Assembly: GCA_020427345.1 (NCBI GenBank)
Contig: JAGQOO010000002.1
Span: 1 to 62,125 of the forward strand
Length of the DNA: 62,125 bases
Source of the DNA: Phycisphaerales bacterium
GTDB lineage: Bacteria; Planctomycetota; Phycisphaerae; UBA1845; Fen-1342
Direction of reading: 5' to 3'
Positions 37,159-45,614 of this stretch are shown piece after piece. Under the pieces are notes generated by a model. It saw only the letters and a program-made list of their open reading frames with translations, was not told the origin of the DNA and searched no databases. Positions within the stretch are counted from its first letter, which is position 1. Each line of letters begins with the position of its first letter. Made by a program: the position numbers and the translations under genes.

Positions 37159-39054
37159 CTACGGGCAGGGCAGGCCGAACAGCGACAGCAGCAGCGCCAG
37201 GTCGCTCAGGTCGACCGTGCCGCTGTCGTCGAAGTCGGGAACCGGGTCGTAACCCGGGTCGCCAACCGAGCGGCCGAACGACGCGATCAGGCGCGCCAAG
37301 TCGGACAGGTCAACCAAACCGCTGTTGTCCATATCCGGGCACGGCTCCTGATCGTCGCACGGGCTCATGACCGGAATGGGCTCGATACGGAAGCACGAGC
37401 CGCTGACCACCGACGTGTCAGGGACAGAGAAGCCGACCGTGCCGTCATCGTTTTCGATGCCGATCGAGTAATCGTTCGGCGGCGAGCTCTGCGCGACAAC
37501 GGTCAGGTAACGGAACTCGATGGCGTTCGAGGTTTCAAACAGAATCGCCTCGAACGTCATGCCTCCGCCGCCGGCCAACTGCGGGACATCGTTCCACTGA
37601 ACGATGAAGCGACGGTTGGGCGCCGTGCCGCGGGTCTCAACAAAGACGTTGGCGGTGCCCGCGGTCGTCGTCAGGTCATCCCACAACGGCGAGATGATTC
37701 GGTTCGGCGTCAATGTCGACGGAATCGGATCGTTCGTGAAGTCGTCCGCTTCCAGTTCGGTGCTCGGCGGGAACTGCAGCAGGCCGTTCGAGCTGACCCA
37801 CACCGAGTTGTAGGTGGCGCCGAAGAACGTGAACGTAAACGGAATACCCACCTCTTCCGCGTTGTCATCGCCCGAACTCGCGAACGCCGCGATCGTGCCG
37901 GTTCCGCTGATGTCTTCGAGCGTATTGGAGCAGGTCATGAACTCGGTGTAGCCGCCGTCGCCGCAATTGGTATTGTCGCCGAGGTAGCTGCCGCCAAGCG
38001 TGTCACAGCCGATCTGCGTCGTGACAGAGCAGCCACTCGACGAGCAGCACGCGCCCGTCGGCAGGCAGCCGATCGCGCCGGAGCACTGCTGGCCATCGGA
38101 GCGAATCGTCAACTCAAAGTCGCCAACCTGCGCCGCAAAACCCTGGACAATGACGTAATAGTGGGCGCCGGCCTGCGTGCAGAATCGCATGAACGAAGCG
38201 CGATTGAATGTGCTGCCGGTCTCCGGAATCACACAGTTCGGATCGGTCGCGCCCGAGGGTGAGCCGTCATCGTTGCCGCCGACACACGTCAGGTCGCCAC
38301 AGGAACCACAGTAGACGTTGATTTTGGTGTCGTAGTTCGTAATGTCACTGCCGCAAGTCGTGATCTCGACCGTTGTGCCGTCACCAATGAACTCATACCA
38401 GACGCCCGGGGCCGAGAACGAGGTGCCACAGGTTCCGACACCAGGATCGTCATCCTGCAGCGCGCCGATCGTCGTGCCCTGAACGGTTCCATTCAACGAA
38501 GAGAAGCCGATTGCGTCCGCGCACGAGTCGTTCGTCACTTCCCCGGTGCTCATGCACGCGACGGGATTTGAACACGCCACGCCATCCGACGAAACAATCA
38601 ACTCGAACGGGCCCACTGCGCCGCCGAAGCCCTGCACCAGAATCAGATATGTGGCGCCGTCCTGCGAGCAGAACGTGACCGTCGACGGGAGGCCGATGCC
38701 CTGCGGGAAGTTGCAATCGGGATTGCCGAAGTCGTCGTCATTTCCGCCGACACAGATCGGTGTATCGCATGAGTTACAGTACACGTTCAGCTTCGTGTCG
38801 TAACCGGTGTTCTCGCTGCACGTCGTGACGGTAATGGTCGTTCCGTCGCCGACAAGCGAGTACCAAACGCCCGGAGCCGTCAATGAAGTGCCACATGTGG
38901 CAAAACCTGTGTCGTCGGTCGCCGCGCTCGTGTCGCCAAACACATGCGAATTCAGCGACGAGAACATGATCGCGTCCGAACAGTCGTCGTTGTTAGCGCC
39001 CGCCAGCGCCGCCGGAGCGATCGCCAGCACACCCGCCAGGACTATCCACCTCAT
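37159..39054 (-). CDS. Secreted paralogue C with duplicated N-terminal module and dockerin-like C-terminus
   Basis: 631 residues. The signal peptide (MRWIVLAGVLAIAPAALA) is followed by two copies of the NDDCSDAI/NDSCADAI module instead of one: the first with WYSLVGDGTT, the second with WYEFIGDGTT. The first copy resembles paralogue A (NSCDTPICVGGNDDDFGN) and the second paralogue B (SDITNYDTKINVYC), so the gene looks like a fusion of the two types. Then come one GACCSSSGC unit, the beta-rich domain (FTFFGATYNSVWVSSNGLL, ISPLWDDLT) and the dockerin-like pair ending LPCP. Start at 39054 with AAGGGGAAGC. Function unknown; this is the clearest sign of module shuffling in the block. Confidence 0.82.
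   Translation of the reverse strand: MRWIVLAGVLAIAPAALAGANNDDCSDAIMFSSLNSHVFGDTSAATDDTGFATCGTSLTAPGVWYSLVGDGTTITVTTCSENTGYDTKLNVYCNSCDTPICVGGNDDDFGNPDCNFPQGIGLPSTVTFCSQDGATYLILVQGFGGAVGPFELIVSSDGVACSNPVACMSTGEVTNDSCADAIGFSSLNGTVQGTTIGALQDDDPGVGTCGTSFSAPGVWYEFIGDGTTVEITTCGSDITNYDTKINVYCGSCGDLTCVGGNDDGSPSGATDPNCVIPETGSTFNRASFMRFCTQAGAHYYVIVQGFAAQVGDFELTIRSDGQQCSGAIGCLPTGACCSSSGCSVTTQIGCDTLGGSYLGDNTNCGDGGYTEFMTCSNTLEDISGTGTIAAFASSGDDNAEEVGIPFTFTFFGATYNSVWVSSNGLLQFPPSTELEADDFTNDPIPSTLTPNRIISPLWDDLTTTAGTANVFVETRGTAPNRRFIVQWNDVPQLAGGGGMTFEAILFETSNAIEFRYLTVVAQSSPPNDYSIGIENDDGTVGFSVPDTSVVSGSCFRIEPIPVMSPCDDQEPCPDMDNSGLVDLSDLARLIASFGRSVGDPGYDPVPDFDDSGTVDLSDLALLLSLFGLPCP
37160..37360. repeat. Near-identical 3' coding block, copy 3 of 3
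   Basis: Coding end of gene 37159-39054; over 90 percent identical by eye to the block at 33790-33960, including its CDDQEPCPDMDNSG-coding part. Confidence 0.85.
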
Positions 39055-39192
39055 GCGTGCTTCCCCTTATGTCCAGTGATCTAATGTCGCGCCGATCGCT
39101 GCCGACACGGCGCAGTTCCACCCATATGCAACGTGCATCGTAACCTGAGGCGCCCGTCTTGACGCCTCCATTGGGCTCACGCCTCTCGTTTT

Positions 39193-39238
39193 TCGCCGAA
39201 AAACAGCGACGCCGCGCGAGTCAATCGCACGGCGTCGC
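39193..39238 (-). terminator. Intrinsic terminator of the gene ending at 39279
   Basis: GCGACGCCG pairs with CGGCGTCGC, extended by GCGA/TCGC inside, and is followed on the minus strand by TGTTTTTCGGCG. It has the same GACGCCG core as the three preceding terminators. Confidence 0.8.
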
Positions 39239-39278
39239 ATACCTCTTCACTAGTTATCGCCCCTTGGCGATTACTGAC

Positions 39279-42200
39279 CTAGCACCCCGGACCGGTCCCG
39301 AAGACGCTGAGCAACCCGGACAGGTCGCCCAAGTCCACGTCGTTGTCGTTGTCGAGATCGGCCAGCGGGTTGTAGTTTGCGTCGCCCGGCGCCGAGCCGA
39401 ACGCCGCCAGCATACCGGCCAGGTCAGCCAGGTTGACGCAATCGTCCCCATTCAGGTCGCCGAAGAGGGCGGCCGAATCACACGAAAGCGTCAGGACACC
39501 GGCGCCGGTCGCGGCGTTGAACCCGCCCACGCGGATCAGGATCGCGTCACCGGACGTGACCGGGAACACGACACGCGACACAAACCCGTCGTCGCTCACC
39601 GAGCCGTTGCCGTTGCAGTCGAAGTCGTCGTTGCAATACATGACTTCGCCCGAACCCGACGGACAGGCGGCGTAGATGGCGACGCGCGTGTCATACGAAC
39701 TGCCACACAGGTCGACCGTCAGGTCGCCCGTGCACGTCGCCACGTGCGAGAACCAGATATCCGAACCGACGTTCGAATCGCCGGCGTTCAAACAGGCGTT
39801 CGGCTCGTCCGGCCCATCAGTCGTGGCGCCGGTCGTGTCGAAGTTCGTCGCGCCGATACCGATCGCGATCGCATTCGCACAGTCGTCATTCACCGGGCCG
39901 ACTGTGCCGGTCGAACTGATGTCCAGCTGGAAGGCGCCTGTCAGGCCGTTGAACCCGGAGACGCGGATCAAGTAGGTCTGTCCCGATGTGATCGACCACG
40001 TGACCGTCGAGCGCAGGCTTGAGAATCCCGTGCAGTCGTCGTCGTTGCAGACGATCTGCGTTCCGCCGCACGAATCCAGCACCGACAGCACCGTGTCGTA
40101 CGCCGTAACGCCGTTGCAGGTCGTCGCGGTCGCGTCACCGGTTACCGGCGCGGTGTACTCAAACCACACGTCAGGCGTCGTCGTGGACGAGCCGCACGAG
40201 GCCGTGCCGTCGTTCGTAGCCGTCGACGTATCGCCCGAGAACGACCCATCGCCCACGGCGGTGGCATTTGCGCAGTTGTCATTCGGCAGACCCACGCCTG
40301 TCGAACTGATGTCGAGCTGGAACCCGCCGGTCGCGCCGTTGAAGCCGGAAACGCGGATCAAGTACGTCTGACCCGATGTCACCGACCATGTCACGGTCGA
40401 TTTGCGGTTCAGGCCGCTCAGTGAACAGGCCGCCGGCGCCCCCGCCGTGTCATCATTGCACACGATCTGGGTTCCGCCGCACGAATTCAGCACTGACAAC
40501 ACTGTGTCATAATCTGTCAGGCCGTTGCAGGTCGTCGCGGTCGCGTCGCCCGTCACCGGCGCGGTGTACTCGAACCACACATCCGGCGAAGTCGTTGACG
40601 ATCCGCACGTGGCGGTACCGTCATTCGTCGCCCCAACGGTCGAGCCCGTGAAGGAACCATCGCCCACCGGCGTCGCGTTGGCACAGTCGTCATTGTCACC
40701 GCCCGTGTTCGGATCATTCGGGTCGGCGGAGACCGAAACCGACATCTCGTAGATACCCTCGGCGCCCGCTTCGCCATCGATGACGATGAAGTAAGTCGAA
40801 CCGGCGGCCACGGCCACGTTCTGCAGAATGGAGCGGTTACTGGTCGGGCACGCGTCCTCGTCGCAAGCGAACGGCGAACCCGGCGTGACGGTGTTCTCGT
40901 AGATATACAACCGTGTATCAAAGCCCGAGTTGCACAGCGTCACATCGATCGACTGGTTGACAGTCGGCTGGTAGTAGTACATCGCGTCGGCCGCGGTCGA
41001 AGCCGCGCCGCCGCAAATCTCGTCCACGTCGTCCACACAATCGGCGGTGTTGCCGCTGTGTGAGAACGGCAGGCCGGTAACCGGCAGCGCGTCGTTCGCG
41101 TCATCACCGGGGCACGAGCCACCAACGCCCGTGCAAGTGACCGTCAGCGTGCCTGTCCCCTGCGCGCCGTTGTACCCGCCAACGCGAATCAGGTACTCAA
41201 CACCCGCGGTCGCCGAGAACGTCAACAGACTGCGCGTCGTACTCGGGCAACCGTCGTCGTCGCAAGCGAGCACTTCGCCCGTTCCGGTGGGACAGCCGTC
41301 ATACACGCCGACCTTGGTGTCGTAGTTGCTGCCGCACAACGAAACTTCCACGTCGCCGTTGCAGGGAGCCGTGTACGAATACCAGATGTCGCTGCCGATG
41401 TTCGAATAGCTGAACTCGGTGCACCCGGCTGGCTCGTCCGGGCCGTCCGTCGTGGCGCCGGTGTTGTCAAACGAATGCGAACCATCATTGATCGGAATCG
41501 CGTTCGCGCAGTTGTCATTCGGCACGCCGGAAACAGCCGTGCAGCTGATGTCGATCGTGCCGCTACCGGCCACACCGGCCCCGCCGACGCGAACCAGATA
41601 CTGGGCGCCCCCGATCACGCTGAACGTCACTTCCGACGCGTTGCCGCATGAATCATCGTTGCAGGCGATCGCCGTGTTGGCGCTCACCGGGCAGTTACCG
41701 TCATAAATGGCAAGGCGCGTGTCAAACGAACTTCCACAAAGGCCAATGGTCGCGTCGCCGGTGCAGGAAGCCGTGTAGACGTACCACTTGTCGCTCGTAA
41801 TCGCGCCGCCGCAACTCGACTCCGACGGACCGTCGGTCGTAGCAGTGCTCGTATCAAAGGCCGTTACGCCGTCGGAAATCGCCGACTTGTTGGCGCAGTC
41901 GTCGTTATCGACCACGGCCGGGAAGCTCAGCGACACCGAACTGGGCGTGCCCGGGCGGTGCATGGTGATCGTCGCCAGGCCAAGCTGGTTCGGATCAAAG
42001 TCGCCGGTGAAGCGGAAGTTGTACAGCGTGCCCCAGCGCAGCGCGTTGGTCGTGTTGGGGTCAGTCTCCGCGTTCGCCGTCCAGGAAACACTGTTGGAGG
42101 TCGTCGAACTCGTCCAGTCCGTTCCGACGTATGGGTCGCCCGAGTGATAGGCGACATCATGGAAGCCGAGCGACGAAATCGCGGCGCCGTTCGGCACGCC

Positions 42201-43082
42201 AACGGTGAACTGCTTGGCGGCGCGATGCGAGGTGTAGTTGTACAGCGCGATCTCATAGCTCCAGTTGCCGCCGCCGAGATCTGTCGCTTTGTAGGCCAGA
42301 TAGAAACGACCATCGTTCACAATGTCGACCGAGTCGATCGCGACCGAACCGTCATAGTCCTGCCACGCCTGAATCGCCGGCTTGCGGCGCTGCGTCGCAG
42401 ACTGGCCACCGCCGGGATTGTCGAACGAAATCGTGTTGCCGGCGCCAACCCAAACCTGGCGGTATGACGCGTTGTTATAGCCATTGCCCGCCGCAGTATC
42501 GTCGGCGGCCAGATATTGGCCCTCAACGAAGTACAGCGCGCCGACGTTTTGCGCCGGGTCCATGTCGACAGCGGCGACCTGCACGCGACCGGCAATCGTG
42601 CCGCTACCCGGCGTGGGGTGACTCTGCGTCACCACACCCGTCGACGGGTTCGTCACCCGCTTCGGACCGAGGCCGCTCTGCGAACCGTTCAGGCTCGCGC
42701 TGTAAGGGTCGGAGCAACCGACGCCGAGTTCGGAGCCACCACCCGGCGGGGTTATGCACGTCGCGCAGAAGTCCTGATTCAGCGCGAGGAAGCCCCACTT
42801 CAGCCAGCTCTGCCCGAGTTGCTCAAACTTCCCGTCCTTCATGCGGAACATGTTCTGGCCGATGACCGGACGCTGATTGTCAAAGTTGTGCCACGCCAGC
42901 GGTTCGTCGCCGAAATTGCACGACACGGTGCCAACCGAATAGGCATAGATCCCGCCCGACGAACCCCAATTCTGAACCTGGTACAGATCAGCCGTAATGA
43001 CGTCCGGACCGATCTGGGCCCAGGCCGCCGCGCTCGTCAGAAGCGCGGCGCCAATACAGAAACAGCGCGACAACTTGACCAT
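39279..43082 (-). CDS. Large secreted repeat protein with dockerin-like C-terminus
   Basis: 1,267 residues. A signal peptide (MVKLSRCFCIGAALLTSAAA) leads to an unrecognised N-terminal region of about 380 residues (DLYQVQNWGSSGGIYAYSVG, FNFRFTGDFDPNQLG-like). Then come six modules of about 110-140 residues, most beginning NDDCANA or NDNCANA, with a middle WYxYTAP/WFEYTAPV motif, a TYLIRVSGFNG motif and an FDTRLAIYDG motif. Modules 4 and 5 are nearly identical. The C-terminus is a dockerin-like pair (GDLNGDDCVNLADLAGMLA) ending GTGPGC. The start at 43082 is fixed by AGGAGG; the frame to 43238 has no support. The modules resemble pre-peptidase C-terminal-type beta-sandwiches. Function unknown; an extended surface fibre is plausible. 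Confidence 0.82.
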   Translation of the reverse strand: MVKLSRCFCIGAALLTSAAAWAQIGPDVITADLYQVQNWGSSGGIYAYSVGTVSCNFGDEPLAWHNFDNQRPVIGQNMFRMKDGKFEQLGQSWLKWGFLALNQDFCATCITPPGGGSELGVGCSDPYSASLNGSQSGLGPKRVTNPSTGVVTQSHPTPGSGTIAGRVQVAAVDMDPAQNVGALYFVEGQYLAADDTAAGNGYNNASYRQVWVGAGNTISFDNPGGGQSATQRRKPAIQAWQDYDGSVAIDSVDIVNDGRFYLAYKATDLGGGNWSYEIALYNYTSHRAAKQFTVGVPNGAAISSLGFHDVAYHSGDPYVGTDWTSSTTSNSVSWTANAETDPNTTNALRWGTLYNFRFTGDFDPNQLGLATITMHRPGTPSSVSLSFPAVVDNDDCANKSAISDGVTAFDTSTATTDGPSESSCGGAITSDKWYVYTASCTGDATIGLCGSSFDTRLAIYDGNCPVSANTAIACNDDSCGNASEVTFSVIGGAQYLVRVGGAGVAGSGTIDISCTAVSGVPNDNCANAIPINDGSHSFDNTGATTDGPDEPAGCTEFSYSNIGSDIWYSYTAPCNGDVEVSLCGSNYDTKVGVYDGCPTGTGEVLACDDDGCPSTTRSLLTFSATAGVEYLIRVGGYNGAQGTGTLTVTCTGVGGSCPGDDANDALPVTGLPFSHSGNTADCVDDVDEICGGAASTAADAMYYYQPTVNQSIDVTLCNSGFDTRLYIYENTVTPGSPFACDEDACPTSNRSILQNVAVAAGSTYFIVIDGEAGAEGIYEMSVSVSADPNDPNTGGDNDDCANATPVGDGSFTGSTVGATNDGTATCGSSTTSPDVWFEYTAPVTGDATATTCNGLTDYDTVLSVLNSCGGTQIVCNDDTAGAPAACSLSGLNRKSTVTWSVTSGQTYLIRVSGFNGATGGFQLDISSTGVGLPNDNCANATAVGDGSFSGDTSTATNDGTASCGSSTTTPDVWFEYTAPVTGDATATTCNGVTAYDTVLSVLDSCGGTQIVCNDDDCTGFSSLRSTVTWSITSGQTYLIRVSGFNGLTGAFQLDISSTGTVGPVNDDCANAIAIGIGATNFDTTGATTDGPDEPNACLNAGDSNVGSDIWFSHVATCTGDLTVDLCGSSYDTRVAIYAACPSGSGEVMYCNDDFDCNGNGSVSDDGFVSRVVFPVTSGDAILIRVGGFNAATGAGVLTLSCDSAALFGDLNGDDCVNLADLAGMLAAFGSAPGDANYNPLADLDNDNDVDLGDLSGLLSVFGTGPGC
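39900..40700. repeat. Internal tandem repeat: modules 4 and 5 of the large secreted protein
   Basis: Two consecutive about 380-base units (around 39900-40286 and 40287-40700) share long identical stretches, including the coding segment for WFEYTAPVTGDATATTCNG. This points to a recent in-frame duplication. Confidence 0.8.
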
Positions 43083-43309
43083 GACTGGCCTCCTGATGGA
43101 CAGTTTCCCCAACATTCCGATCGCGATCGCCGTTTTCGACGAATCATCGGCGGCCACGCGCTCACAACCCGGAACGCGCAGCGACCATGCCTCGCCGAGA
43201 CGACCGACAACGCAGCTAGTTCGAATGGGGCCTCGCAACCCCGACGTGCAGGAGGCATGTTAGACGATGATTGAGTGAATCGCCACGCAAATTTTCGGCG
43301 AATCAGCGA

Positions 43310-44068
43310 TTATCGGCCGCTGCCGCCGAAGAACTTACCGATCCCCTCGCGCGACTCCGCCGTGAGCCGCATAGAGGCGTTCAACGCCCGCGCCTGGGCG
43401 ACAGCTGCCGCGTGATCCAGACTGCGAATCTCGTTCCATAGTCGCTTGGTATTGGTCAGCGCCTGTGGTGGATAGCCGGCGAACATCGCGGCGTACTCCC
43501 TGGCTCGATTCCACAGCTCTTCATCCGCCACGACTTCGTTGCACAACTTCATTTCCAGCGCGCGACGCGCCGGCAAGTTCTCACCCGTCAGCAGCAGGTA
43601 CTTCGCGTCGCGCTCGCCGACGAGTCGTCGGAGATACGTCATGACGATGGCGGCGACCAGACCCCGCTTGATCTCCGGATAGCCGATTATGCCCGATTCG
43701 CCACACAGCACGAGGTCACATACCGACACCAGCCCCGCGCCACCCGCCACGGCCGGCCCGTGCACAACGGCGATCACCGGCTTCTGGAGATTGTCGATCC
43801 TTTCAAACAGCGTCAGCAGGCTCGAAGCATCGTGCTCAGCCTGCTCCGCGGTTGTCTGGGCGACTTCTTTGAGGTCAAGCCCGGCGCTGAAGGCCGGCCC
43901 GGCGCCGCCGATGATGACGCTTCGAATCGCGTCATCGCGCTCCGCCGCGCGCAGCGTTTCAGTCAATTCGGAAATCAATGCGCGCGACAGCGCGTTTCGC
44001 TTATCCGGACGATTCAGCGTCAACTCCAGCCAACTCGCGCCGCGCTCGACCAGTAACACGTCAGACAT
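43310..44068 (-). CDS. Enoyl-CoA hydratase/isomerase family protein
   Basis: 252 residues, standard crotonase size. LNRPDKRNALS, the oxyanion-hole AFSAGLDLKEV and AGGAGLVSVCDLVLC motifs and YPEIKRGL are present. The usual first catalytic Glu (GGGCEL in rat hydratase) is Gly here; the second, in PEIKRG, remains. That pattern is also seen in methylglutaconyl-CoA hydratase-like members, so the reaction cannot be fixed as enoyl-CoA hydration. Start at 44068 with GAGGGA. It lies alone between secreted-protein genes and has no neighbouring acyl-CoA enzymes. Confidence 0.87.
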   Translation of the reverse strand: MSDVLLVERGASWLELTLNRPDKRNALSRALISELTETLRAAERDDAIRSVIIGGAGPAFSAGLDLKEVAQTTAEQAEHDASSLLTLFERIDNLQKPVIAVVHGPAVAGGAGLVSVCDLVLCGESGIIGYPEIKRGLVAAIVMTYLRRLVGERDAKYLLLTGENLPARRALEMKLCNEVVADEELWNRAREYAAMFAGYPPQALTNTKRLWNEIRSLDHAAAVAQARALNASMRLTAESREGIGKFFGGSGR

Positions 44069-44122
44069 CGGATCCCTCGCTCGACGACCACGCCTTGCGT
44101 GCTTGAGTGAACGGGGCGAATC

Positions 44123-45526
44123 CTACGGCGCGAGAGCCGTGCAGTCACATCCGAAATCCGCCAGCATCGCGGCGAGGTCGGCCAGGTCCACGACATCGTC
44201 ATTCGTCAGATCGACAGCCGCGTTGTAACCCGGCTCGCCGAGCGCATGCCCGAACGCCGCGAGCATCGCGGCCAGATCGGCGAGATCGACGCGACTATCG
44301 CCGGTCACATCCGCATCGCACGGACAATTCGCAACGATCTGGTAAATCTCGCCACCGCCGGAGTCGACAATCAACAACTCGCCGCATGCGTCTTCGCCGA
44401 ACGAAGTGGGTCGGTTGATAACTCCAACCGCAGGCGTCAATTCGGCCTTGCGATTCCGCGCGTCCACAACAACGTCGTTCTCATATCGCAGCGAAAAGAT
44501 ATCGCCGGTGCAGTAGTCGCCGTAGAAGTACGTCCCCTGCAAGCCGGGAATCGCGTCCCCGCGATACACGTATCCGCCCGTGATCGAGCAGCGGCCGTTT
44601 TCGTGACCATACGCGATGATCGGATCGTGCAGCGTCGGGTCGTTGCACTCGCACCCATTGTCCGGGCCGCACGGCCCATCCGTGCATGAGTATGCTTCGC
44701 GACAATCCCAGCCGTAATTCGTTCCGCCTTGCCACTCGGCCGGCTGGAAGTTCACCTCTTCCCAATCGTTCTGACCGACGTCGGCAATCCAGAAATCGCC
44801 CGTTTCGCGATCGAACGAGCAACGCCACGGATTGCGCAAACCGTACGCCCAGATTTCGTCGTCACCCTCCGTGCCGACAAACGGGTTGTCGAGCGGAATC
44901 GCGTAGTTGCGGTTGGGGTCGGCGGGAAAGTCGTCGCCACGAACATCGATCCGCAGAATCTTGCCGAGCAGTTCGCCGGTGATTCGCTGCGCGCGTTCCT
45001 GCGGGTCGCATTGCGATCCGCCGTCGCCGGTCGATATGTACAACATGCCGTCAGGCCCGAAACCAACCCAGCCGCCATTGTGATTGCGGTTGGGCTGGAT
45101 GATTTTCAACAAGACTTCGCGCGACATCGGATCGGCGCGATCCGGATCGTTTGAATCGACATGATACCGCGCGATGATCGTGTCTCCGGCGAGGTTCGAG
45201 TGGTTGATGTAGAACACGCCCGACGCGGCATAATTCGGGTCGAACGCCAGGCCTAGCATGCCCTGTTCGCTTTGCGTCCCGGTTTCGGCGGTCAGATCGA
45301 GGAAGGGCGTGGGCAGAATGAGACCGTCCCGGATGATGCGGATCGTCCCGATCTTCTCCAGCGCGAATAGGCGTGATTCATCCCCCGGCGCGTGTGTCAC
45401 GAATGTCGGAGACAACAGTCCGCGCGCGATGCGCACCGCGTTGATGGGCACATAGGCCTGCGCGGTCGACCCCGCCCCGATCAACCCGATCACCCCAACT
45501 ACAATCCGCGCGCGGATATCGGACAT
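44123..45526 (-). CDS. PQQ-dependent sugar dehydrogenase-like propeller with dockerin-like C-terminus
   Basis: 467 residues. A signal peptide (RIVVGVIGLIGAGSTAQA) is followed by the glucose/sorbosone dehydrogenase beta-propeller: SEQGMLGLAFDPNYAASG, NRNHNGGWVGFGPDGMLYIS, LLGKILRIDVRG, AYGLRNPWRCSFDR, IADVGQNDWEEVN and GGYVYRGDAIPGL. The C-terminus is a dockerin-like pair (CDADVTGDSRVDLADLAAML) ending CTALAP. Its other homologue, 21513-22856, is a lipoprotein instead. Start at 45526 with GGGGGA. Enzymatic activity and PQQ use are family inference. Confidence 0.85.
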   Translation of the reverse strand: MSDIRARIVVGVIGLIGAGSTAQAYVPINAVRIARGLLSPTFVTHAPGDESRLFALEKIGTIRIIRDGLILPTPFLDLTAETGTQSEQGMLGLAFDPNYAASGVFYINHSNLAGDTIIARYHVDSNDPDRADPMSREVLLKIIQPNRNHNGGWVGFGPDGMLYISTGDGGSQCDPQERAQRITGELLGKILRIDVRGDDFPADPNRNYAIPLDNPFVGTEGDDEIWAYGLRNPWRCSFDRETGDFWIADVGQNDWEEVNFQPAEWQGGTNYGWDCREAYSCTDGPCGPDNGCECNDPTLHDPIIAYGHENGRCSITGGYVYRGDAIPGLQGTYFYGDYCTGDIFSLRYENDVVVDARNRKAELTPAVGVINRPTSFGEDACGELLIVDSGGGEIYQIVANCPCDADVTGDSRVDLADLAAMLAAFGHALGEPGYNAAVDLTNDDVVDLADLAAMLADFGCDCTALAP

Positions 45527-45614
45527 GGATTTCCCCCGAAAATCGTCATTTCCGCCAATGGTAGCAAATCGAACCGTGGCTTGGCGCGGTTGTTTCTTGG
45601 GATGATCTGTCCGA

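Noticed and set aside
37057-38262. A 401-residue plus-strand open frame
   Set aside because: It is antisense to paralogue C, begins in the terminator region and contains no recognisable domain.
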